Below are positions 50,539 through 60,101 of a stretch of DNA of 64,000 nucleotides, one piece after another. Position 1 is the stretch's first letter, and the number at the start of each line of letters is the position of its first letter. This DNA comes from Lentzea albidocapillata (GTDB lineage Bacteria; Actinomycetota; Actinomycetes; Mycobacteriales; Pseudonocardiaceae): assembly GCF_000719115.1 (NCBI RefSeq), contig NZ_JOEA01000005.1, forward strand, positions 507,080 through 571,079, given 5' to 3'. Position numbers and translations under genes: made by a program. The notes under the pieces are model-generated. The model saw only the letters and a list, made by a program, of their open reading frames with translations, was not told the DNA's origin and did no database searches.

Positions 50539-51525
50539 ATGCAGGGCACACGCGACCTGGTCTCGCAGATGGAGCGCCACCAGGTCCCGATCTACGTCGG
50601 CGCCATCGCGGCCGGCATCCTCGTCGGCCTCCTCGCCCCAGGCGCCGGACCAGGCCTCGAAACCGCGATCAACCCGGTCCTCGGCGTCCTGCTCTACGTG
50701 ACCTTCCTGCAAGTCCCGGCACGCGAACTGCTGCGATCACTACGCGCGGGCCGCTTCCTGGCCGCGGCCCTGGTCGTGAACTTCGTCGTCGTGCCCCTCG
50801 TCGTCGCGGCCATGTTCGGCTTCCTGCCCTCCGACGACGCGGTGCGAATCGGCGTGCTGCTCGTGCTGCTCACACCATGCGTGGACTACGTGATCGTGTT
50901 CAGCGGTCTTGCCGGCGGCAGCAGCGAGCGTCTCCTCGCCGCGACGCCGCTGCTGCTCATCGCCCAGATGCTGCTGCTACCGCTGTTCCTGCTGCTGTTC
51001 CTGGGCTCCGATCTCGCGAACATCGTCGAACTCGGCCCGTTCCTCGAAGCGTTCCTCGTGCTGATCGTGATCCCGCTCGCGCTGGCCTGGGCGACCCAGG
51101 CATGGGCGGCACGGCACCCTTCCGGAGTCACCTTCTCCAACAAGGCCAGCACCACCATGGTGCCGCTCATGGTCGCCACGCTGCTGGTGGTCGTCGCCTC
51201 GCAGATCCCCAAGCTCGGAGACGACGTCAGCGCCGTCTTCGGCGTGATCCCGTTCTACGTGGTGTTCCTCGTAGTGATGGCCGTCCTCGGCCTTGCCGTC
51301 GCACGCGTGTTCCGGCTCCGCACCCAGGACGGCCGCGCCATCGTGTTCACCGGCGCCACCCGCAACTCGCTGGTGGTGCTGCCACTCGCACTCGCACTGC
51401 CCGACGCCTTCGGGGTCGCGGGCATCGTGATTGTGACCCAAACCCTCGTCGAGGTCGTCGGCATGGTCATCTACGTCCGCGTCATCCCCAAGCTCATACC
51501 CGGACATAGCAAACCTTCGCCTTGA
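50539..51525 (+). CDS. Arsenic resistance permease of the BASS/Acr3 superfamily
   Basis: 328 residues from ATG 50539. Ten helices; LLTPCVDYVIVFSGLAGG holds the conserved Cys of helix 4, and FTGATRNSLVVLPLALAL matches helix 9. It is more distant from Acr3 than the protein at 35630 and belongs with the bile-acid/arsenite permeases. It lies 86 nt after the MerT-like gene, so it may be expressed with the MerR unit. Confidence 0.82.
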   Translation: MQGTRDLVSQMERHQVPIYVGAIAAGILVGLLAPGAGPGLETAINPVLGVLLYVTFLQVPARELLRSLRAGRFLAAALVVNFVVVPLVVAAMFGFLPSDDAVRIGVLLVLLTPCVDYVIVFSGLAGGSSERLLAATPLLLIAQMLLLPLFLLLFLGSDLANIVELGPFLEAFLVLIVIPLALAWATQAWAARHPSGVTFSNKASTTMVPLMVATLLVVVASQIPKLGDDVSAVFGVIPFYVVFLVVMAVLGLAVARVFRLRTQDGRAIVFTGATRNSLVVLPLALALPDAFGVAGIVIVTQTLVEVVGMVIYVRVIPKLIPGHSKPSP

Positions 51526-51801
51526 GTTTGGCCCCAAGAACAGCTCGACTCGTCGACGGCCTAGTCGAGCGCAAGCCCTCGGTGACTGAAGCCCACACGG
51601 CAGTTCGTCTCCCTGCCTTGGCCGTCCGGGGATCCGTTTCCGAGCCCTGTTCGCCGATGACACAAGCGCCTTGATGCGTTCGCAAAAGAGAGGCACGCAG
51701 CTGCTCATCACCGCCGCAATCGTCAACTCACAGCCGTGGCTGGACACCCGCAACCGGGTGACTCAGCTCAGTAGACACGAGGGCCGTCTCCGGTGCCGCG
51801 A
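51526..51801. other. Intergenic stretch with no recognised gene
   Basis: About 275 nt between the permease stop and the end of the nucleotidyltransferase-like gene. No frame shows convincing codon bias or a known family. No strong hairpin or repeat was noted. Confidence 0.4.
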
Positions 51802-52383
51802 TCATTGATCGAACAGCATCCGAATCGGACTCAAGCAGATCGGGCGAACCCGAGTTGGGCTGCTGTCGTTCTGAAGTCGTTGCCGCAGTTCGGCGTACGC
51901 ATCAGCGCGGGCGAGGTCTTTGGGCCGTGGCGGATCCGGAACGCGTTTGAGCACCTCGCGGGGATCGCACACCCACACCGGAGTCCCGGCCAGTTCCAGT
52001 TCGGTGGCGCCCGTCCGCAAGTGGGCGTACGTGCCGGTGAGCTCCGGTGGCACGTCGAGCATGCCCAGGCGCGTGACGAACAGATGATCCAACTGCTCCA
52101 GTGTCACCGGTTCCGGCTGCCAGCTACGGCATTGTGCTTCTGTGAGCCCGTTGCGCCAGCTCGGGTCGTAGGCGGGCACCGCTTCCAGTTCCACCAGCAG
52201 GTCCGCGATGCGCTGGAGGTTGTCCGGGGCCGGCGACGGCACGACGTCGAGATCGTTGGGCTGCACGTCCGCGCCGTAGACGGCTAGAACGACGGATCCG
52301 CTCATCACCCAGTCGACGTTGTGGCGATGCGAACACCTGCAGCGGAGATCGTTCGGGAGTGGGCGTGGGGCCGAGGTCGTCAC
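51802..52383 (-). CDS. Nucleotidyltransferase-fold protein
   Basis: 193 residues from GTG 52383. VDWVMSGSVVLAVYG then NDLDVVP gives the Gly-Ser ... Asp-x-Asp pattern of the polymerase-beta-type nucleotidyltransferase fold. A helical segment and a conserved-looking WVCDPREVLKRV near the end follow. Such proteins occur in toxin-antitoxin pairs (MNT, AbiEii) and antibiotic modification. No partner toxin gene is adjacent. It is divergent from helR across the shared palindrome. Confidence 0.65.
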   Translation of the reverse strand: MTTSAPRPLPNDLRCRCSHRHNVDWVMSGSVVLAVYGADVQPNDLDVVPSPAPDNLQRIADLLVELEAVPAYDPSWRNGLTEAQCRSWQPEPVTLEQLDHLFVTRLGMLDVPPELTGTYAHLRTGATELELAGTPVWVCDPREVLKRVPDPPRPKDLARADAYAELRQRLQNDSSPTRVRPICLSPIRMLFDQ

Positions 52384-52401
52384 GAGGATCAGTCATTCAT
52401 T

Positions 52402-52424
52402 CTACTCTAACGTGAGGGTAGACT
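52402..52424 (+). promoter_or_regulatory. Shared palindrome, site 1 (helR)
   Basis: CTACTCTAACGTGAGGGTAG (52402-52421) is a near-palindrome centred on ACGT; TAGACT (52419-52424) reads as a -10 box at its edge. The same element recurs at 57016, 59991, 60534 (half) and 62682. Confidence 0.7.
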
Positions 52425-52446
52425 CCGTGCGACCTGGAACCCGGAG

Positions 52447-54525
52447 ATGGCCTTGACCGACGAGCACATTCGAGATGACGAACAAGAGCGGGAGCATCTG
52501 GAGGCGACAGTTCGCCTGTTGAGAGCGGAACTGGACCTGCTGAATAACTCCATCGACAAGTCCGCCAGGACGATCAAGGACCAGAAGGAGCACATGTGGG
52601 CGTACTGGCGGGATATGGACAGCGCGGAGAAGGCCGGCTTCCGCACTGAAATCAACATGTCGGTCCTTCAGGGCGAGCACGCGGTGCTGCGGCGGCAGCG
52701 CATAGAGCGCCTGCTCGAGTCTCCGTACTTCGGGCGTGTCGACTTTCGCCGGGTCGAGGACGCGACGACCAGGGCCTACTACATCGGTGTGCACAACCTC
52801 TCCGCGCCCGACACTCAGGATGTCGTTGTCCACGACTGGCGGGCCCCCGTGTCGAGTCTCTACTACGACTTCGAGTCCGGGGACGCGTCGTTCGCGGCGC
52901 CGAAGGGCATCGTGCACGGTGAGATCACCGGCAAACGGCAGTACAAGATCCAGGGCGGGCGCCTGGAGTACATGTTCGAAAGCGCGCTGAACATCGGTGA
53001 CGACGTTCTGCAGCGCGAACTGGGCCGGTCGGCCGACGACAAGATGAAGAACATCGTCGCGACCATCCAGCGCGAGCAGAACGCGGTGATTCGCAACGAA
53101 ACCGCGAACGTGCTGATCCTGCAGGGCGTAGCTGGCTCCGGTAAGACGTCGATCGCTCTGCACAGGGTGGCGTTCCTGCTCTACCGGTTCAAGGACACCC
53201 TCTCATCGGACAACGTCATGATCCTGTCCCCCAACAGGGTTTTCGGCGACTACATCGCCAACGTGCTACCCGAACTGGGCGAAGAGCAGGTCAAAGAGAT
53301 CCACTTTGACAAGATCGCGGAGAGGTTCCTCGCCAAGGTCACCGCATACGAGACGTTCAGCGAGCAGGTGGTGAAGCTGCTCGATCATGCTGACGAGGCT
53401 TCCGCCGAACGGATGCGCTACAAGGCCACGCCGGAGTTCGTCGCCCGCCTCGACGCCTGGATCACTTCGCGTACCGACGAAGAGTTCGAGGCCGCGGACA
53501 TCGAGCTGAAAGGCACGCGGCTCACCGCCGAGTGGGTCGCGGACATGTTCCACGAGTCACCGGGTCTACCGGTCTTCACCCGGCTCGACCGCGTGGCGAA
53601 CAGCGCTGTCCACCTGCTCAAGCACAAGGTTGTGGACAAGGGCGGGAAGTGGGCCGCCGCCGACACAGCGAACATTCGCAAGCAGGTCGGTTCCATGTTC
53701 CCGTACAAGGACGCATACGCGGTGTACAAGGCGTTCTACGACGATGCGGACCGCAAGGGTCTGTTCAAGCCGTTGGGGCGCAAGAGGATCGAGTACGCCG
53801 ACGTCTTCCCGTTGATCTACACGATGATCAGGACGGCCAGGCAGGACACCTACGGCCACATTCGCCATCTGCTGATCGACGAGATGCAGGACTACATGCC
53901 CGTCCAGTACGCCGTGGTGCGTGAGCTGTTCTCCTGCAAGATGACGATCCTCGGTGACGCCAACCAGTCGGTGAACCCGTTCAGCTCCTCGTCGCTGCCG
54001 ACGATCCGCAGCATGTTCCCGGAGGCCGACTGCCTGGAGCTGTGCAAGAGCTACCGTTCCACCACCGAGATCACCGAGTTCGCCCAGAAGATCTCCCGCA
54101 ACGACAAGCTCGTCCCCATCGAGCGGCACGGACCGCCGCCTCAGGTCATCGCTTGCGCAGACCAGGCGGCACAGATCCTGAAGCTGATCAACGAGCACGA
54201 GAGCAGCGATCACCGCTCGCTCGGCATCATCTGCAAGACGGTCGATCAGGCGGAGAAGCTGTACGGCGCACTGTCGGAAGACGGCGTCGAGCTGACCTTC
54301 ATCGACTACGACAGCACGGCCTTCGCCGGCGGCATCATCATCACGTCCGCGCACATCGCCAAGGGGCTGGAGTTCGACGAGGTGATCGTCCCGGGCGTGG
54401 ATGACACGAACTACGCCACCGAGATGGACAAGTGCATGCTCTACATCGCCTGCACCAGGGCCATGCACCACCTCCACCTGACCCACGAAGGGTCAGCCTC
54501 GCGTTTCCTGGAGTTCACCAGATGA
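52447..54525 (+). CDS. helR: HelD/HelR-type RNA polymerase recycling helicase
   Basis: 692 residues. An N-terminal coiled coil (EREHLEATVRLLRAELDLLNNSI) precedes UvrD-like helicase motifs: LQGVAGSGKTSIALHR (Walker A, near 225), DEMQDYMPVQYAV (Walker B), LGDANQSVNPF, CKSYRSTTEI, SAHIAKGLEFDEVIVPG and YIACTRAMHHL. HelD proteins pull stalled or drug-bound RNA polymerase off DNA; HelR versions protect from rifamycins. GGAG touches the ATG, so the leader is very short. It carries the shared palindrome rather than the rifamycin-associated element known from other helR genes. Confidence 0.92.
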   Translation: MALTDEHIRDDEQEREHLEATVRLLRAELDLLNNSIDKSARTIKDQKEHMWAYWRDMDSAEKAGFRTEINMSVLQGEHAVLRRQRIERLLESPYFGRVDFRRVEDATTRAYYIGVHNLSAPDTQDVVVHDWRAPVSSLYYDFESGDASFAAPKGIVHGEITGKRQYKIQGGRLEYMFESALNIGDDVLQRELGRSADDKMKNIVATIQREQNAVIRNETANVLILQGVAGSGKTSIALHRVAFLLYRFKDTLSSDNVMILSPNRVFGDYIANVLPELGEEQVKEIHFDKIAERFLAKVTAYETFSEQVVKLLDHADEASAERMRYKATPEFVARLDAWITSRTDEEFEAADIELKGTRLTAEWVADMFHESPGLPVFTRLDRVANSAVHLLKHKVVDKGGKWAAADTANIRKQVGSMFPYKDAYAVYKAFYDDADRKGLFKPLGRKRIEYADVFPLIYTMIRTARQDTYGHIRHLLIDEMQDYMPVQYAVVRELFSCKMTILGDANQSVNPFSSSSLPTIRSMFPEADCLELCKSYRSTTEITEFAQKISRNDKLVPIERHGPPPQVIACADQAAQILKLINEHESSDHRSLGIICKTVDQAEKLYGALSEDGVELTFIDYDSTAFAGGIIITSAHIAKGLEFDEVIVPGVDDTNYATEMDKCMLYIACTRAMHHLHLTHEGSASRFLEFTR

Positions 54526-55479
54526 CATCAGAGCCTGTTGTCCCCAGCCACGACATGGCGTTCGGCCTGCTGGTCGGCGGCGCACTGGGCGACGCTTTGG
54601 GGGCCCCTTTCGAGGGCCGGGAGACGGTCGAACAGAGCGACTTGGACGCACATGAGGGGGGCGGCCACCCGCCTGACTCATACCGATGACACAGCACTGG
54701 CGCTGGTTCTTGCCGCCCACCTGGCGAGGCGCCGCGTCGAGCGTGGGCTTGATCGTGACGTGCTGGCCCTCGAGTTCGCGGCGGCGTGGCGAGCCGAGCC
54801 GTGGCGTGGATATGGCTCGGGTGCCGCACAGGTGCTCGGCCTGATCGGCGATGGGGCGTCGTGGCGCAGCGCGGCCCGCGCGACATTCGGAGGGCAAGGT
54901 TCCTACGGCAACGGCGCTGCCATGCGCGTGGCGCCGGTCGCGCTGGTGGCAAGCAGCGTGCATCACGCGGCCGAGTTGGGACGACAGAGCGCCGAGGTGA
55001 CGCACGGACACGAGCACGGCCAGTTAGGTGCTGCGTGCCAAGCGGCAGCGGCGTACCTGGCACTGCACGGCGATCGGAGGCACCGGCTCGATGCCACCCG
55101 GTTCCTCCAGGATCTTGCCAGGGTGATCCGGTCCCGGCCGTGGCACGAGCGGTTCGACCGCATCAGCGAACTGATCCGGCACGACGCCTCGCCCGCACAC
55201 GCGGCACGCGCTCTCGGCAACGACGTGTCCGCGTTGGGGTCGGTTCCCCTGGCGCTGCTGGCCTTCCTGACACGACCTGACGATGCGGCGGCGGCAATCC
55301 GCTTCGCGGTGCTCGGTGGGGGCGACGCCGACACCATCGCGTCCATGGCTGGAGCACTGGCAGGTGCTCGCAACGGTGCACAGGTGTTCTCCGAGTCCTG
55401 GATCACGCGGCTCGAAGCGGCTGAGCCGCTTTCCCGCCTGACGGATCAGATGGCCGGACCACTCCCGGCCCGGCCTTGA
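54522..55479 (+). pseudogene. ADP-ribosylglycohydrolase gene with a one-base frameshift
   Basis: ATG 54522 overlaps the helR stop (ATGA). The first 45 residues (AFGLLVGGALGDALGAPFEG) are a clean family N-terminus, but the frame ends at 54690. Removing one G from the six-G run 54656-54661 would join it to LTHTDDTALALVLAAHLA and the long second frame, with GGGDADTIASMAGALAGA as the C-terminal metal site, about 318 residues in all. Either the gene is inactivated, or the G run is a sequencing error or a slippage site. It would be translationally coupled to helR. Confidence 0.8.
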
Positions 55480-55516
55480 CCGCGAACCCGCACCGGCCAT
55501 CGCCCGGAGGAGGCGC

Positions 55517-55801
55517 ATGCAGGTTCAGATGCCGCCAGGACGTGACGCAGTGCGCGCACTGGCCGCGGCCGACGGCCGCTTCCTGCTGTCGGAGAACGAC
55601 TCGATGCGGATCACGGCCAGCGCTGTGCTGCCAGTCAACAGGGACGCTTTCGTGGTCACCGTGTCGAGCGACGGCCGGCGCACAGAGCTGATGTTGTGGT
55701 GGCGCAGACATGTCTTGGAACGGCATGAGGGCGAACCTGCCTTGATGTGCCGCCGCGCGCAGGCATGGACGGACGAGTTGGAGCAGGGCCGCGTCCCTTA
55801 G
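55517..55801 (+). CDS. Hypothetical protein, 94 residues
   Basis: GGAGGAGG lies 4 nt before ATG 55517, a strong start. The product (MQVQMPPGRDAVRALAAADGRFLLSENDSMR ...) is soluble, ends in a Trp/Arg-rich helix, and matches no family I know. It follows the ADP-ribosylglycohydrolase gene by 37 nt and is probably in the helR transcript. Confidence 0.55.
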   Translation: MQVQMPPGRDAVRALAAADGRFLLSENDSMRITASAVLPVNRDAFVVTVSSDGRRTELMLWWRRHVLERHEGEPALMCRRAQAWTDELEQGRVP

Positions 55802-55913
55802 CAGCGGCCGGTGCGCAGACGCCGGATGCCTGTTCCGCACAACCGAAGACGCCGCGAGTCCGGGCAGGTGGCATTGCGGTCGAGGCAGCCGCACCGATGG
55901 ACGTCGGTGCGCC

Positions 55914-56993
55914 TCATCGTGGACCGAACGAGGTCGGGTTCGGTGCCGGTATCGCGTCCGGCCAAGCGGTGGTGATCCACTTCGCCACCGGTCGTTCCAC
56001 AGCACGGGTGAGCAACCAGCCGAGAGCGATCGAGGCGGCGACCATCGCAGCGCATTGGGTTGTCGGTGATGCTCCGGCTTGCTGCAGCTGGTACATCACG
56101 GTGTAGCCGATGCTGTGGTTGACCAGGTAGATGCCGTAGGAGATTCCGGCCAGCCAGATGAGCGGGCGCAAGGTGGGGTGTGACCAGTCCGGGCCGGTCG
56201 CGGCAGTGGCGATCAGGCCGCATGCCATGCCCAGTGCCAGGGATGAGGGCAGGTCCTCGGTGTGGAAGTGGTGTGCGCCCACGGCGGCGGGGATCAGCAG
56301 CAGGAGCGTGGGGCCGGCGCGGCCGGTGGCCCACAGCCACAGTGCCGCGCCTGCCGCGAACAGGTGCGTGCGATGTACTCCGAGGTCGCCGTGCAACGCC
56401 GCGAGCCTTCCGCTGTCGTCCAGTGGGAGCACGACCGCGCTGATCACGATCGGAGCGATGACGGCCGCCCACAACACCATCCGCAGGCGCCATCCGTTCC
56501 GGCTCCGCGTCCGCCACAGCACCGCCGCGGTGACGAACGCCAGCACCTGCAGCGGCACCGTCCAGTAGCTCGGGTCGACCAGGTCGAGCTCGGCTGACAG
56601 GCCGGGCGGCAGGACGAGCAGCGTGGCGACCAGGTCGTCGCCGTCGCGACCCAGGGCGTCAGGCCCGAACCATCGGGTCACGGCGTAGGTGATCACGGAA
56701 GCCACCGCGAACGGCGGCAACATGCGACCGAGACGGTTGCGCAGCAACAGCCACGCTCCCGACGAGCTCAGTGTCTGGCAGACGAAGTAGGCGGAGATCA
56801 CCATCAGCGTGCTGGCGCCCACCTGGACGCTCATCTCGAAGGGCCGGGTACCCAGTTCGGGCATCAGCAGCGGACCACCCCACGTCGCATGTTGCAGGAC
56901 GACCAGCAGGATCGCCACTGCCCGCAGAACATCCCAGCTGCTTCGCCGCGGTGTTGTTGGCCGGGCGCTACTTACCACGACGCTGCCGCGCAA
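55914..56993 (-). CDS. Acyltransferase family 3 membrane protein
   Basis: 359 residues from TTG 56993 (GTG 56978 also possible). About ten helices. RAVAILLVVLQHATWGG carries the family His (usually Arg-x10-His), and LAGISYGIYLVNHSIGYTVMY is the conserved late helix. Such enzymes O-acylate sugars, cell-wall polymers or antibiotics at the membrane. Its promoter overlaps the shared palindrome at 57016-57047. Confidence 0.8.
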   Translation of the reverse strand: MRGSVVVSSARPTTPRRSSWDVLRAVAILLVVLQHATWGGPLLMPELGTRPFEMSVQVGASTLMVISAYFVCQTLSSSGAWLLLRNRLGRMLPPFAVASVITYAVTRWFGPDALGRDGDDLVATLLVLPPGLSAELDLVDPSYWTVPLQVLAFVTAAVLWRTRSRNGWRLRMVLWAAVIAPIVISAVVLPLDDSGRLAALHGDLGVHRTHLFAAGAALWLWATGRAGPTLLLLIPAAVGAHHFHTEDLPSSLALGMACGLIATAATGPDWSHPTLRPLIWLAGISYGIYLVNHSIGYTVMYQLQQAGASPTTQCAAMVAASIALGWLLTRAVERPVAKWITTAWPDAIPAPNPTSFGPR

Positions 56994-57015
56994 AATAAGA
57001 AAATCCGGACATACC

Positions 57016-57047
57016 GCAACTCTACCCTGACGTTAGATTAGAGTTGC
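57016..57047 (-). promoter_or_regulatory. Shared palindrome, site 2 (acyltransferase)
   Basis: GCAACTCTA-N14-TAGAGTTGC is a perfect dyad centred on ACGT (57030-57033), containing CTACCCTGACGT. The minus-strand TAGAGT serves as -10. It overlaps the last codons of the MFS gene. Confidence 0.75.
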
Positions 57048-58315
57048 TTGGCGGCCGCCTCCATGGGTGCCGGCTCAATCGGGCGGACCGCAGGCGGCCG
57101 TACGAACAACGCGGCCACTCCGAGGACCAACGGCAGCGGCAGCGAGGCCAGGAGAGCCGGGGTGTAGCTGCCGGTGAGGTCGTGCAGGAGCGCGAACATC
57201 AGCGGCCCGAAAGCGGTGGCACCGACGTTGATCGCGGTCACGGTGCCGCGGATGCCGCCAAGGTGGAGGGTGCCGAAGTAGCGGGGGAACGTGGCCGCCT
57301 CCAGCGTGCGCATGCCACCGCTGCCGGCTCCCAGCAGCAGGCCGAACAGCACCGCGGAAAGACCTGGCGCAATTGCCGTACCTAGCAGGAGAGCACCGAG
57401 CAGCGCGGCCATGGACGCCGTCATCAGCACCCGGCTGTCGACTCGGTCGACGAGCAGCCCCATGACCAGCGTGGCGACGAGACTCGCCGCGGTCTGCGGC
57501 AGGAAGTTCGCCGCCGCCGCGGTCGCGGTGAGTCCACGTTCGGTGAGCAGGCTGACCTGATGGAAGTTGACCGCTGTGCCGAACAGGCCGCATGCGGAGA
57601 TGCCACCGGTCACCACCCAGAAGAACGGAGTGCGCAGCGCCACGGCACGGGTCACTCCCCAGGCGATGTGTGGCGGCGAGCCGATGTCCCGCACGGTCCC
57701 GTCAGGACGCTGGCCGAGATCGGCTGGCCGGTCGCGCAGCGCGAACCACGCCACCGGCAGCACGACGACCAGCACCACCACGCCTTCGGCGAACCAGACG
57801 CGACGCCAGCCCCAATCCGCGATCAGCGTTTCCAGCAGGAGCGGTGCCGATGAGATGGCCGCCGCGCCGATCGCGCTCACCAGGCCGAGCGCGGTTCCCC
57901 GGCGACGTTCGAACCACAACGCCACGACAGTGGTGGCGGCCAGGCCCAGCGCGCCTTGACCTGCCATCCTGATCGCGACGAAGCCGATGGTCAGACCGAC
58001 GATGGAACTGACCGCCGCCATCGCGCACAACGCGGCGCCGAACACCAGCCCGATCACCGCCAGGACGCGGCGGACACCGAAGCGGTCGAGCGCACGACCG
58101 GCCCACGGCATCGCGACGGCACCGGTGAGAGTGCCCACCAGGTACGCGGTGGACACTGCGGACCGGCTCAGGCCGAGATCGGAGATCATCGGGTCGACGA
58201 ACATCGACACGGCGGCGGTCTGCCCAGGCGCTGTGAGCGCGACGAGCAGCGTCGACCAGCCGACGACGTGCCAGCCGTAGAAGCCGGACGGCGTGAGCGA
58301 GCGGAATGAGATCAG
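57038..58315 (-). CDS. MFS transporter with a probable CTG start
   Basis: About 425 residues if translation starts at CTG 58315. The first ATG/GTG (58210) would cut through helix 1 (GWHVVGWSTLLVALTAPGQTAA), which lies upstream in frame. GGGGGAG sits 5 nt before the CTG, no other start exists between it and the in-frame prfC stop, and the gap to prfC is 24 nt. Twelve helices and the loop GRALDRFGVRRVLAVIG mark an MFS pump of the monocarboxylate-like group. It is likely co-transcribed with prfC. Confidence 0.78.
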   Translation of the reverse strand: MISFRSLTPSGFYGWHVVGWSTLLVALTAPGQTAAVSMFVDPMISDLGLSRSAVSTAYLVGTLTGAVAMPWAGRALDRFGVRRVLAVIGLVFGAALCAMAAVSSIVGLTIGFVAIRMAGQGALGLAATTVVALWFERRRGTALGLVSAIGAAAISSAPLLLETLIADWGWRRVWFAEGVVVLVVVLPVAWFALRDRPADLGQRPDGTVRDIGSPPHIAWGVTRAVALRTPFFWVVTGGISACGLFGTAVNFHQVSLLTERGLTATAAAANFLPQTAASLVATLVMGLLVDRVDSRVLMTASMAALLGALLLGTAIAPGLSAVLFGLLLGAGSGGMRTLEAATFPRYFGTLHLGGIRGTVTAINVGATAFGPLMFALLHDLTGSYTPALLASLPLPLVLGVAALFVRPPAVRPIEPAPMEAAAKQL

Positions 58316-58339
58316 GACTTCTCCCCCAGCGAAGAACGG

Positions 58340-59953
58340 TCAGTCGTCTGTTCCTGCGACGAGGGGCTCCAGTCGCACCTCGGGGTGCAGGCGCCGCATG
58401 ACGCCCAGCGCGGTGGAGTCGACGAACAGGGCGAGGTCCACGCCGTCGGTGCGGGTGAGTACCTCGCTTCGGCCGCTGTCCACGATGGACCGTTGTTTGG
58501 GGTCGGCCAGGCGGCGCACGACGGTGTAGGGCAACGGTTCGAGCCGCACCGGCGACTTGAACTCCGCCTCCAGGCGGTGTGCGGCGACCTCGAACTGCAT
58601 GGGGCCGACCGCGGCGAACACCGGCGCTCCGTCGCCGCGACGCAACGAACGCAGCACCTGTACGACGCCCTCGGACTCCAGTTGCTCGATGCCTTTGCGG
58701 AACTGCTTGGAGCGACTGAGGTCCGCCGGTCGCGCGACGGCGAAGTATGCCGGCGCGAAGCTGGGCAGACCAGGGAAACGCACCACGGGTTTGCCCGCGT
58801 GCAGGGTGTCGCCCACGCCCAGCGCGGTGGCGTTGACCAACCCGATCACATCACCGGGAAAGGCCGTGTCCAAGGTGGAGCGTTGCTGGCCGAAGACCTG
58901 TTGCACGTACTTGGTGGCGAACGGCTTGCCCGTGGCGGCGTTGGTCACGACCATGCCTCGCTCGAACACGCCGGAGCACACACGCGCGAACGCGACCTGG
59001 TCTCGGTGCGCACGATCCATGCCCGTCTGCACCTTGAACACGAACGCAGAGAACGGGGCGTCCAGCTCGCGCGGGTTACCGGCGGCGTCCGCCCGCGCGG
59101 TGGGGCGCGGCGCGATCTCGACCAGCAGGTCGAGCAGCTGCCGCACACCGAAGTTGAGCACCGCCGACCCGAACAGCACCGGTGTCGCCGTGGCTTCGAG
59201 GAATCGCCCGAGCTCGAACCCACCGCCGGACGCGCCGAGCAGCTCCGCCTCCTCGCACGCACGCGTCCACTCCACGCCTTCTTCAGCCTCCGCCTGCCCC
59301 GGCGGCAAGTGCTCTTCACCGGCGACCGTGGCGCCACCCGCGGTGCGCTGATAGCGCACAAAGCCCCCGCTGCGCCGGTCGAGCACACCGCGGAAGTGGC
59401 CCGCATCGCCCACCGGCCAGGTCAGCGGCATTGGCTGCAACCCGATCCGTTCCACGAGCTCGTCGCACAGGTCCAGCGCGTCGCGGCCGGGACGATCCCA
59501 CTTGTTGATGAACGTGATCACGGGGATGCCGCGGTAGCGGCAGACGTCGAACAGCTTGAGGGTCTGCGGCTCCAGGCCTTTGGCCGCGTCGAGCAGCATG
59601 ACCGCACAGTCCACCGCCGACAGCACCCGGTAGGTGTCCTCGGAGAAGTCGGCGTGGCCGGGAGTGTCCAGCAGATTGATCACGCAGTCGCGGTAGGAGA
59701 ACTGCAACGCGGCGGACGTGATGGAGATCCCACGGGCTTTTTCCATCTCCATCCAGTCCGACACCACACCGCGCCGACCGGCCTTGCCGTGCACCGCGCC
59801 AGCCTCGGAGATTACCTTCGCGTGCAGTGCCAGCGCCTCAGTCATGGTCGACTTGCCCGCGTCCGGGTGGCTGATCACCGCGAAGGTGCGCCTGCGTTCC
59901 GCTTCCGCGAGCACGGTTGCGGACGAGGCGGTCGCCGGGGTGGCGGTGGTCAT
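58340..59953 (-). CDS. prfC: Peptide chain release factor 3-like GTPase
   Basis: 537 residues. GTPase motifs: ISHPDAGKSTMTEAL (G1), RGISITSAALQF (G2), LLDTPGHADFSEDTYR (G3), FINKWDRPGRD (G4). The RF3-type C-terminal half has GPMQFEVAAHRLEAEF. RF3 frees RF1/RF2 after peptide release; related GTPases also protect ribosomes. It is transcribed from the shared palindrome at 59991 with an MFS pump behind it, which hints at a stress or drug response. Confidence 0.92.
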   Translation of the reverse strand: MTTATPATASSATVLAEAERRRTFAVISHPDAGKSTMTEALALHAKVISEAGAVHGKAGRRGVVSDWMEMEKARGISITSAALQFSYRDCVINLLDTPGHADFSEDTYRVLSAVDCAVMLLDAAKGLEPQTLKLFDVCRYRGIPVITFINKWDRPGRDALDLCDELVERIGLQPMPLTWPVGDAGHFRGVLDRRSGGFVRYQRTAGGATVAGEEHLPPGQAEAEEGVEWTRACEEAELLGASGGGFELGRFLEATATPVLFGSAVLNFGVRQLLDLLVEIAPRPTARADAAGNPRELDAPFSAFVFKVQTGMDRAHRDQVAFARVCSGVFERGMVVTNAATGKPFATKYVQQVFGQQRSTLDTAFPGDVIGLVNATALGVGDTLHAGKPVVRFPGLPSFAPAYFAVARPADLSRSKQFRKGIEQLESEGVVQVLRSLRRGDGAPVFAAVGPMQFEVAAHRLEAEFKSPVRLEPLPYTVVRRLADPKQRSIVDSGRSEVLTRTDGVDLALFVDSTALGVMRRLHPEVRLEPLVAGTDD

Positions 59954-59987
59954 TCGCGATCCTTCAGGTAGGCAACATCCGACCAGA

Positions 59988-60013
59988 ACTCTACCCTCAC
60001 GTCACGGTAAGCT
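59988..60013. promoter_or_regulatory. Shared palindrome, site 3 (prfC / merR divergent)
   Basis: CTACCCTCACGTCACGGTAA (59991-60010), centred on ACGT. TAGAGT on the minus strand (59993-59988) fits prfC, and TAAGCT on the plus strand (60008-60013) fits merR. One site may control both. Confidence 0.72.
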
Positions 60014-60101
60014 GACTCCTACCCGGCGGCACGAGTGGGGCACGAGCACGGGGCGTGATGCCAGAATGGCTAGTGATCGTGGCAGTTCGGGAAGGGATGT
60101 T

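Noticed and set aside
52300..52447. Rifamycin-associated element before helR
   Set aside because: No GGGGCTTGC / GCAAGCCCC inverted repeat was found; the site there is the ACGT-centred palindrome.
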